Below, piece after piece: positions 1-5,735 of a stretch of 12,267 nt of DNA. The stretch covers positions 1 to 12,267 of the forward strand of contig DAIDAB010000044.1 in assembly GCA_027310845.1 (NCBI GenBank), given 5' to 3'. This DNA is from a bacterium. GTDB lineage: Archaea; Thermoproteota; Nitrososphaeria; Nitrososphaerales; CADDZS01. The notes below the pieces were generated by a model. That model saw only the letters and a program-made list of their open reading frames with translations, was not told where the DNA came from and did not search any database. The translations under genes were made by a program, and so were the position numbers. The first letter of the stretch is position 1. The number at the start of each line of letters is the position of its first letter.

Positions 1-73
1 TCCAATAAGAGTGGCTTTCAATACAATTCTTGTTTTACTCCCTAGCTTTATATTTTCTCCCCCCTAGCGCGAT

Positions 74-95
74 TTTCACCGGCGCGCGCGTGAAA
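74..95. repeat. GC-centred inverted repeat TTTCAC...GTGAAA
   Basis: Arms TTTCAC (74-79) and GTGAAA (90-95) are perfect inverted repeats around the centre CGGCGCGCGC, whose inner six bases also pair. It stands out as a GC-rich island in AT-rich DNA. It could be a protein-binding dyad or a hairpin ending a transcript from the left. There is no clear poly-T run after it on the plus strand, so a terminator role is weak. Confidence 0.45.
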
Positions 96-326
96 CTCAT
101 TATGATATAACGATCCACAAAGAAACAAAGGAATATTCAATTCAAGCAATGATCCATTCGCCTTGTGTCTACCCAGCTTAGCTTCAAAACAAGTGTGCGC
201 AAAAAAGAAAATACTCACGAATTAATAATAAGATTCCAATTTCAAATCATCGAGTGTCATCTTTGAGGCAATGTAGCCAACTTTTTGAGATCATCTTCTA
301 GTCTCCAACGTTTCTCATATGATATC

Positions 327-344
327 TTAGCAGAATCATGCTAA
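327..344. promoter_or_regulatory. Perfect 18-bp dyad, candidate operator upstream of purF
   Basis: TTAGCA (327-332) and TGCTAA (339-344) are perfect inverted repeats separated by GAATCA. The dyad ends six bases before the TATA-like ATAAATA at 351. This is where an archaeal regulator would interfere with or assist TFB/TBP binding. The role is inferred only from symmetry and position. Confidence 0.4.
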
Positions 345-350
345 CATGTC

Positions 351-357
351 ATAAATA
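351..357 (+). promoter_or_regulatory. Possible archaeal TATA box for the purF operon
   Basis: CATAAATA (350-357) matches seven of eight positions of the archaeal box A consensus YTTAWANA. No good purine-rich BRE precedes it. Transcription would then start near 376-384, giving a leader of about 90 nt that carries the Shine-Dalgarno site. The call is tentative because the region is AT-rich and chance matches are easy. Confidence 0.3.
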
Positions 358-359
358 GA

Positions 360-389
360 TTGATCTCGAGAATAGAAGTTGGAGATCAA
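360..389. promoter_or_regulatory. Perfect 8+8 bp inverted repeat at the presumed purF start site
   Basis: TTGATCTC (360-367) and GAGATCAA (382-389) are perfect inverted repeats with a 14-nt spacer, centred 22 bp apart, about two DNA turns. The repeat follows the TATA-like box directly and would span or adjoin the inferred transcription start, a common position for an archaeal repressor operator. In RNA it could instead form an 8-bp stem. Function is inferred. Confidence 0.4.
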
Positions 390-458
390 GTTTCTAGTGC
401 CTCGTTCAGGGTGTCATTTGTTCTTTGATCTTTTTCCCCATCTAAGAAAGAGAATTTG

Positions 459-465
459 GTGAGGC
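459..465 (+). promoter_or_regulatory. Ribosome binding site of purF
   Basis: GGTGAGG lies 6 nt before the ATG at 472. GGTGA is complementary to the 3' end of 16S rRNA. It supports ATG 472 as the start, which puts the catalytic cysteine at residue 9 after a short propeptide. Confidence 0.7.
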
Positions 466-471
466 CAGACC

Positions 472-1977
472 ATGAGTGAGGAGATCTCAGAAGCATGCGG
501 GATTTTCGGAGCAATTTCGAAATCCGATATGGACGTTTTCCCTCTCCTTTATTGGGGACTCCTTTCCTTGAATCATAGAGGTCAACAATCTTATGGCTTC
601 ACCACTCTGAAAAGAGGAACCTTTCACAAAAAGGAAGATCTGAACCTCGTCCCTACTGATCCGAGAGAAGTTGGGAAACTTTCTTCCGCCCTCCGTGGTT
701 CTGTCGGAATCGCCAATGCAAGATACGCTACTTCCGGTGGACGACGGACTAAACACCTTCAGGGAGGAAAGCAACCGCTGGTCGTTTCGGCCGGTAAAAA
801 GAGGATTGCAGTAAGCTACAATGGAAACATTGTTAATGCGTCCCGACTCCGGTCAGATCTAACGAGAGAGTTCGGCAAGTTCAAGACTGATGCCGATACT
901 GAAGTCTTAGCTCGTCAGCTTCTTCTCGCGCTCGAAGAAAACAGTGGGGACTATCAAAGAGCAATCGGAAACGTGCTTGATGTCGTAGAAGGCGCGTACT
1001 CCGCTATGGTGCTTGATTCCGATGGAAGTCTCCACGCGTTTAGAGATGTTCATGGGATACGCCCGTATTGTTTTGGAACTAAGAAAGGAGCCTACGCTTT
1101 TGCTTCGGAAACCCCAGCACTTGACATCAATGGGTTTTACCAGCAGGATTACGTCCATCCTGGCGAGCTCGTTTCTGTCGACAGCAAAGGCAATTTCGAA
1201 AGGACAAAGGTAAGGAAGCAGAGGGATGCAATCTGCGCGTTCGAATTTGCGTACTTCTCCCGTCCAGACTCAATATTGAACGGTACCAAGAAACCGGTCT
1301 ATAAGATAAGAGAGCAATTTGCAAAAGCACTTGCGAAAACATACCGTAGCACTCTCCGAAATGCAGATCTCATAATTTCAATGCCCGAAACAGCAGACGA
1401 TGCAGCGTACGGATTGCATGAAGCGACAGGACTTCCATGGGAGAGAGCTGTCAGAAAGAACAGATATGTGACGAGGCGCGCCTTCATTTCAAGGAGCAAC
1501 GAAAGGGACAGTGTGATAGACAAGAAGGTGAACATCGTTCCGAGTCTTGTCAAGGGAAAGAGACTCGCAGTTATCGAAGACAGCATCGTGCGTGGCGACA
1601 CCTCCAAGATCAACATTGCAAAACTACACGGAGGAGGCGCCAAGTCAGTAGATCTTTTTGTAACTTACCCTAGAATCACCGATCCTTGTCTATATGGAGT
1701 CGATATGGCGACCTATGGCGAGCTTCTAGGTTCCAAAATGAGTGAGCGTGAGATGGCATCGTGGCTGGGCACCCGCTCTGTGAATTTCCAAACAATAAAT
1801 GGACTCGTGGAATCGATAGGGATTTCTCAGGAGAGACTCTGTCTGGGTTGTGTCACAGGACGGTACCCAACGCCCACTGCTCAAGAGCTCGCTGACTCAA
1901 TAAAGCGAAACTACGGCAGGTCGAGAAAAGAGAGCAAAGCTCGAATATACGAGAGCACCACTAATCAGGGCACCTAG
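472..1977 (+). CDS. purF: Amidophosphoribosyltransferase (PurF)
   Basis: Catalyses the committed first step: PRPP plus glutamine gives phosphoribosylamine. The N-terminal Ntn glutaminase domain opens with the CGIFGA motif at Cys9; the eight preceding residues would be removed as a propeptide. Arg84 (in ARYAT), the NGN oxyanion motif (118-120) and FRDxxGIRP (190-198) are present. The C-terminal phosphoribosyltransferase domain has KNRYV (329-333) and the PRPP motif EDSIVRGDTS (369-378). Four cysteines match the 4Fe-4S ligands of the Bacillus-type enzyme: 255, 406, 457 and 460 (CLGC). Length (501 aa) is normal. The flanks are divergent: GHxRY reads ANARY, VDDSIVRGTTS reads IEDSIVRGDTS, and the PDS motif reads PET. 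It is first in a plus-strand operon with purD, purN and folD. PurF is usually feedback-inhibited by purine nucleotides. Confidence 0.95.
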   Translation: MSEEISEACGIFGAISKSDMDVFPLLYWGLLSLNHRGQQSYGFTTLKRGTFHKKEDLNLVPTDPREVGKLSSALRGSVGIANARYATSGGRRTKHLQGGKQPLVVSAGKKRIAVSYNGNIVNASRLRSDLTREFGKFKTDADTEVLARQLLLALEENSGDYQRAIGNVLDVVEGAYSAMVLDSDGSLHAFRDVHGIRPYCFGTKKGAYAFASETPALDINGFYQQDYVHPGELVSVDSKGNFERTKVRKQRDAICAFEFAYFSRPDSILNGTKKPVYKIREQFAKALAKTYRSTLRNADLIISMPETADDAAYGLHEATGLPWERAVRKNRYVTRRAFISRSNERDSVIDKKVNIVPSLVKGKRLAVIEDSIVRGDTSKINIAKLHGGGAKSVDLFVTYPRITDPCLYGVDMATYGELLGSKMSEREMASWLGTRSVNFQTINGLVESIGISQERLCLGCVTGRYPTPTAQELADSIKRNYGRSRKESKARIYESTTNQGT

Positions 1978-1979
1978 GT
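1976..1979 (+). promoter_or_regulatory. purD ribosome binding site overlapping the purF stop
   Basis: AGGT begins inside the purF stop codon TAG (1975-1977) and sits 8 nt before the purD ATG at 1988. The overlap suggests that ribosomes ending purF are well placed to start purD. The same CCTAGGT arrangement recurs at the purL-purQ junction. Confidence 0.55.
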
Positions 1980-1987
1980 CGAGACAA

Positions 1988-3250
1988 ATGAGGAAGGACG
2001 TGTTGATCGTAGGTTCGGGTGGAAGGGAACATGCCATCGCGTGGAAAGTGTCCCAGAGCCCGCTTGTCCGAAATATCTTCGTCGCGCCTGGAAACGGGGG
2101 AACAAGAATGTGGAACGTTCCCATTCAAGCAACTGACATCGATTCTCTTTGCAATTTCGCAGAAAAACAGGATTGCCTTACGATTGTAGGGCCGGAGGCG
2201 CCACTTGAGCTCGGGCTCGTCAACCATTTCAGAAAGAAGGGACTTCCAGTGTTTGGTCCGACCAAGGAACAGGCAAGGCTTGAGTCAAGCAAAGCGTTTT
2301 CAAAGGAATTCATGCTCGACAATGGCCTTCCCACAGCGAAGTTCAAAACATTCTCAAATCCAGAGCAAGCAATTGATTACTCGGATTCAATGGAGGGAAA
2401 TATTGTCGTCAAGGCGGATGGACTTGCATCAGGGAAGGGCGTCATGGTATGCTCTAACAGAGAAGAGGCGAGGAACGCAGTAAGAACAATCATGGTAGAG
2501 AAAGCATTTGGCAAAGCGGGCAATGTCGTCATCGTGGAGGAAAAGCTCAGCGGAAGCGAGGTGTCAGTAATGGCAATGTGTGATGGCAGTGATGCAATGT
2601 TTCTCGGGACCGCTGTCGACCACAAGAGATTGCTCGACGGAGACAGAGGTCCCAACACTGGAGGAATGGGTGCCTATTCTCCAGCAGCTGGACTTCCTGA
2701 GGAAGTGCTGGAAGTTGTGATGGAAAAAATAGTCAAACCGACTGTCAGAAAGACTGGATTCACTGGTTTCCTTTACACAGGCCTCATGATGACTGCAGAA
2801 GGCCCTATGATCCTAGAGTTCAATGCGCGCTTCGGAGATCCAGAAGCCCAGGCAATCCTGCCTAGACTTGAATCCGATATTCTTGATCCCGTCATGTCCG
2901 CTTGTTATGAAGGAAGTCTTGGAGGAAGCTCTAGCCCGAAATGGTCGAATCTTAACACCTGTAGCGTCATAATGTGTTCCGCAGGGTATCCGTTACATGT
3001 CAAGACGGGCGCGGAAATCAAGGGACTAAAATTTGTAGACAGTGAAAATGGCATTTTCGTGTTCCATTCGGGCACAAGATTCCAAGACGGCAGGCCCTAT
3101 ACTTCGGGTGGTCGTGTCATATGTGTGACGGGAATGGCTAGCTCACTTGAAGGGGCCTCTGGCATTGCTTATGCGGCAGTCGGAAAAATCCATTGGGAAG
3201 GAGAGAATCACCGAACAGACATAGGCCGAGCTAGGAATGAAGTCCCTTGA
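1988..3250 (+). CDS. purD: Phosphoribosylamine-glycine ligase (GAR synthetase, PurD)
   Basis: Catalyses step 2: phosphoribosylamine, glycine and ATP give GAR. The unstable phosphoribosylamine comes from PurF, encoded 10 nt upstream. The protein is a standard 420-residue ATP-grasp enzyme. The N-terminal fold shows VGSGGREHA (8-16) and APGNGGT (33-39). FGPTKEQARLESSKAF (89-104) is the typical lead-in to the ATP-grasp domain. KADGLASGKGV (142-152) is the ATP-binding loop. GDRGPNTGGMGAYSP (218-232) and LEFNARFGDPEAQ (276-288) carry the metal and ATP ligands. The C-terminal domain ends with the family's HWEG...RTDIGRA pattern (402-416). There is no sign of fusion to PurM or PurN, unlike the animal trifunctional protein. 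Start ATG 1988 has AGGT 8 nt upstream. Confidence 0.97.
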   Translation: MRKDVLIVGSGGREHAIAWKVSQSPLVRNIFVAPGNGGTRMWNVPIQATDIDSLCNFAEKQDCLTIVGPEAPLELGLVNHFRKKGLPVFGPTKEQARLESSKAFSKEFMLDNGLPTAKFKTFSNPEQAIDYSDSMEGNIVVKADGLASGKGVMVCSNREEARNAVRTIMVEKAFGKAGNVVIVEEKLSGSEVSVMAMCDGSDAMFLGTAVDHKRLLDGDRGPNTGGMGAYSPAAGLPEEVLEVVMEKIVKPTVRKTGFTGFLYTGLMMTAEGPMILEFNARFGDPEAQAILPRLESDILDPVMSACYEGSLGGSSSPKWSNLNTCSVIMCSAGYPLHVKTGAEIKGLKFVDSENGIFVFHSGTRFQDGRPYTSGGRVICVTGMASSLEGASGIAYAAVGKIHWEGENHRTDIGRARNEVP

Positions 3251-3253
3251 GGG

Positions 3254-4009
3254 ATGACATTGGCAAAGAAGCTACTTTTTCTTGCATCTGGAAGGGGCAG
3301 CAACTTCCAATCGTTTGTGGATCATATAGAATTGGGCATACTTAGAAATCTATTGATTGCTGGGGTGGTCTGCAATCAGAATCGTGCCCCAGTGCTTGAC
3401 CGAGCAAGGAAGGCCGGTATCCAGACTTTCGAGATCGAAGGAGTCACAGGAAAAAAATTCTCGTCGCCTGAGGAGAGAGAAGAGGCGCGTATCGCCTTTG
3501 ACAAACAGTGTTTGGACATTGTAAAATCACAGAGTATTGACTTTGTAGTCCTTGCGGGTTTTGATCAAATAGTCAGCAAGAAGTTCGTTGACGCCTTCCC
3601 GCTCAAGATAATCAACATACATCCTGCGTACGATCTTAAGAAGTTCGGTGGCAAGAACATGATAGGGTCTCGAGTCCATGAGAGTGTCTTGTCAAGTGGA
3701 GTAGAATACTCCGGCTGCACAGTTCATTTCGTTACTGGAAAGGTGGATCAAGGTCCCGCGATCCTGAAAAGACGAGTTCCAGTTCTCCCAGGAGACACAG
3801 GGTCGAAGCTTGGAGAACGCATCTTGCTCGAAGAGCATCTGGCCTACCCCGAGGCCCTGCAACTACTTGTTGAGGGCCGAGTGCTGGTCTCAGACTCTGG
3901 CGACGGTTGTTTTGTCGACTTTTATAGCGACAATTGGGATATCTTTTGGTATGAGCGCCAGTGCGCCTACATCGATATTCAGTCCAAGCAAAAGAGGTTA
4001 CATGAATAG
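3254..4009 (+). CDS. purN: Phosphoribosylglycinamide formyltransferase (PurN)
   Basis: Catalyses step 3: transfer of the formyl group of 10-formyl-tetrahydrofolate to GAR. GRGSN (13-17) forms the phosphate-binding turn. The catalytic triad is visible as Asn121 and His123 in NIHPA and Asp165 in KVDQGP, with SGCTVHFV (153-160) between them. The stretch FGGKNMIGSRVHESVL (131-146) replaces the FPG-AHEQAL type and resembles the GGKGMYGxxVH subgroup of PurN. At 251 aa it is longer than the roughly 210 aa of E. coli PurN, mainly through an insert near 60-85. It begins 3 nt after purD and overlaps folD by one base. The start is uncertain: GAGGG (3249-3253) touches ATG 3254 but sits 6 nt before an in-frame TTG at 3260, which would shorten the protein by two residues. 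Confidence 0.93.
   Translation: MTLAKKLLFLASGRGSNFQSFVDHIELGILRNLLIAGVVCNQNRAPVLDRARKAGIQTFEIEGVTGKKFSSPEEREEARIAFDKQCLDIVKSQSIDFVVLAGFDQIVSKKFVDAFPLKIINIHPAYDLKKFGGKNMIGSRVHESVLSSGVEYSGCTVHFVTGKVDQGPAILKRRVPVLPGDTGSKLGERILLEEHLAYPEALQLLVEGRVLVSDSGDGCFVDFYSDNWDIFWYERQCAYIDIQSKQKRLHE
3993..3998 (+). promoter_or_regulatory. folD ribosome binding site inside purN
   Basis: AGAGGT lies 10 nt before the GTG at 4009 and 22 nt before the next in-frame ATG at 4021. This favours the GTG, which shares its first base with the purN stop TAG. Confidence 0.5.
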
Positions 4010-4917
4010 TGGAAACTGTAATGATGCATGCTGAACCTCTGGTTCAGCAGATGAAGAATGTCATCTCAAAAGACGTGAGCGAGCTAAAACGCGAGAAGGG
4101 AATTCACCCAAAGCTTGTTGCCCTTCTAATTGGCAACGACCCCGTTTCCCGAACATACGTTGAACTAAAGAGAAACGATTGCGCAGATGTAGGCATAGAG
4201 TCCGAAGTCAGGGATGTGAGCACTTTGCCCGTTGGAGAAATCAGCCACCGACTTTTCGAACTCATAGGAGAGCTGAATTCTGATCCTGCTGTCACTGCAG
4301 TGATTCCGCAAATGCCTTTTGATGGGAGGGTGAGCGAAGAAGAGGTGTTTTCTACACTTAGCCCGGACAAAGATGTTGACGGCTTGACTCCGTTTCGTCT
4401 GGGAAAGTTGATGAGAAACGAATACTCCTTAGAGTCCTCTCTTCTTCCTTGCACACCAAAAGGGATCATCATGCTTGTTCAACACTATGGCGTGCCAGTG
4501 ACAGGCTCTGACGTGGCAATCATAGGAAGAAGCACACTCGTAGGGGAACCCCTGAGGAAACTCTTTCAGGATCTTGACGCGACAGCTACGTGCTACCATA
4601 CTCATTCCAAACACTTGGCGGCAAAGATCAAGGAAGCAGATATTGTAGTGGCGGCGTCTGGCAGACCGCCAGAGATCTATGATGAAGCAGGTTTTAGGAT
4701 ATCCGGAGGAATGGTAAAAGAAGATGCAGTTGTAATAGGAGTAGGCGTCAAGAGAGACACAAAGTCTGGCAAGATGCTCTTCGATGTGGACACAAAATCA
4801 CTGAAAGGGCAGTGTGCGTATCTGACTCCCAATACTGGAGGGGTCGGCGCGATGACAAGGTCGGTGTTAATTCAAAACACAGTGATTGCCGCGAGAGTCC
4901 AGCTATTGAAATTTTGA
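4009..4917 (+). CDS. folD: Methylenetetrahydrofolate dehydrogenase / methenyl-THF cyclohydrolase (FolD), divergent
   Basis: Interconverts methylene-, methenyl- and 10-formyl-tetrahydrofolate using NAD(P). Its 10-formyl product is the PurN co-substrate, so the 1-nt overlap with purN makes functional sense. Conserved residues include Tyr50 and the catalytic Lys54 (YVELK), Gln101 in PQMP, DKDVDGLTP (120-128), PCTPKG (147-152) and IIGRSTLVGEP (171-181) of the Rossmann domain. Several usually strict positions differ: the N-terminal GK motif is absent, VIDVGIN reads VIGVGVK (242-248), GDVDF reads FDVDT, and TPVPGGVGPMT reads TPNTGGVGAMT (273-283). Length (302 aa) is normal. Family membership is firm, but whether both activities remain cannot be told from sequence. 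Start GTG 4009 is preferred over ATG 4021. The stop is one base from the purQ stop on the other strand. Confidence 0.92.
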   Translation: METVMMHAEPLVQQMKNVISKDVSELKREKGIHPKLVALLIGNDPVSRTYVELKRNDCADVGIESEVRDVSTLPVGEISHRLFELIGELNSDPAVTAVIPQMPFDGRVSEEEVFSTLSPDKDVDGLTPFRLGKLMRNEYSLESSLLPCTPKGIIMLVQHYGVPVTGSDVAIIGRSTLVGEPLRKLFQDLDATATCYHTHSKHLAAKIKEADIVVAASGRPPEIYDEAGFRISGGMVKEDAVVIGVGVKRDTKSGKMLFDVDTKSLKGQCAYLTPNTGGVGAMTRSVLIQNTVIAARVQLLKF

Positions 4918-4918
4918 A

Positions 4919-5722
4919 TTAAAGCGCTTGCTCGACATAATCTACCATTGCCTTAATAAGAGCGTACCCGTCACCATGAGCTTCCGGTTTTCGACCTAGA
5001 GTCCAGTCCGGCAATTGGTAGCCCCAGTATGCATCCTCTGGGTGCGGCATTAGCCCAAGAATGGTTCCGCTGGGATCGCTCAGGCCGGCAATGTCCAAGA
5101 TAGATCCGTTCGGATTCTCTGGGTAGGAGCTGTCAGCTAGCTTGCCATCACCTCGCGCGTACTGGAATGCAATCTGATTCGATTCAACTACTCTGTCAAG
5201 AATCTCTTTGTTTGCCGCAATGAATCTACCTTCCCCGTGCGCGACAGGAAACCTGAAGAGGTCAGGAAGGTTCCTTGTGAATAAACAGTTGCTCCTTGGA
5301 TTTCTCCTTAGTGTCACCCATCGACACTCAAAGTGCCCCGATTTGTTGCTTGCAAGAGCGGATTGCGGCTGTTCAGACAGAAAGTCGAATCCAGGCAAGA
5401 GACCGAGTTCGACTAGCACTTGGAAACCGTTGCAGATCCCTAGAATTGGCTTTCGTGCCTCCACGAAGCGGCGCATGTCATCTTTCAGAAAAGATAGGAT
5501 CCTCTTGGCCCATATAGCTCCAGCTCTAACATAATCTCCGTAGGCAAAGCCGCCTGGAAAAATAAGGGCGTCATATGTCGCAAGGTTCCTACGTCTCAGG
5601 ATGTCATTCAGATGAAGTATTTCGACGTTCACGCCTTGATCCTCAAGACAGCTGGCGATGTCGCCATCCCTATTGGAACCGCCAACACGCATTACGCAGA
5701 TTCTGATCCTTTCTCTTTGCAT
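4919..5722 (-). CDS. purQ: FGAM synthase subunit PurQ (glutamine amidotransferase)
   Basis: Provides ammonia from glutamine to PurL for step 4 (FGAR to FGAM). It is a class I (triad) glutaminase of 267 aa. The N-terminus CVMRVGGSNRDGD (9-21) matches the family's RFPGTNCDxD pattern, and FPGGFAYGDYVRAGA (55-69) is characteristic. The nucleophile is Cys97 in GICNGFQVL, and His227 with Glu229 in MPHPED complete the triad. VAHGEGRF (160-167) is typical of PurQ. The C-terminal half is longer than the roughly 225-residue bacterial form. The frame is open 15 codons further upstream into purL, but ATG 5722 is chosen because AGGTGA (5730-5735) sits 7 nt before it and the conserved N-terminus begins there. 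It is the last gene of the minus-strand operon, 11 nt after purL. Confidence 0.95.
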   Translation of the reverse strand: MQRERIRICVMRVGGSNRDGDIASCLEDQGVNVEILHLNDILRRRNLATYDALIFPGGFAYGDYVRAGAIWAKRILSFLKDDMRRFVEARKPILGICNGFQVLVELGLLPGFDFLSEQPQSALASNKSGHFECRWVTLRRNPRSNCLFTRNLPDLFRFPVAHGEGRFIAANKEILDRVVESNQIAFQYARGDGKLADSSYPENPNGSILDIAGLSDPSGTILGLMPHPEDAYWGYQLPDWTLGRKPEAHGDGYALIKAMVDYVEQAL

Positions 5723-5729
5723 GAATTCG

Positions 5730-5735
5730 TCACCT
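5730..5735 (-). promoter_or_regulatory. purQ ribosome binding site overlapping the purL stop
   Basis: On the minus strand AGGTGA lies 7 nt before ATG 5722 and shares bases with the purL stop TAG (5734-5736). It decides the purQ start against the longer ATG at 5767, which would overlap purL by 34 nt. Coupling of purL and purQ translation fits their products being subunits of one enzyme. Confidence 0.65.

Larger units (their letters stand above)
1..471. other. Gene-free AT-rich leader upstream of purF
   Basis: I see no convincing protein gene, tRNA or rRNA in this 471-base stretch. It is AT-rich apart from a short GC island around 62-91. It holds a GC-centred dyad (74-95), a perfect 6+6 bp dyad (327-344), a TATA-like ATAAATA (351-357), a perfect 8+8 bp dyad (360-389), four copies of the 6-mer TGATCT in either orientation (288-293, 361-366, 383-388, 426-431), and the purF Shine-Dalgarno site (459-465). 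It most plausibly contains the promoter and operator region of the purF operon. Its left part may also hold the upstream region of a gene beyond the left edge. It does not match the bacterial purine riboswitch core. Confidence 0.6.

Noticed and set aside
285..323. Bacterial promoter TTGAGA ... TATGAT
   Set aside because: The spacing between the two hexamers is 27 bp, far from the usual 17.
302..386. Long-range inverted repeat TCTCCAAC / GTTGGAGA
   Set aside because: Eight-base arms with a 69-base loop do not extend further; likely chance, and the second arm overlaps the better-placed dyad at 360-389.
1..471. Purine riboswitch, tRNA or CRISPR array in the leader
   Set aside because: No conserved purine aptamer core, no tRNA T-loop consensus and no regular repeat-spacer pattern were found.
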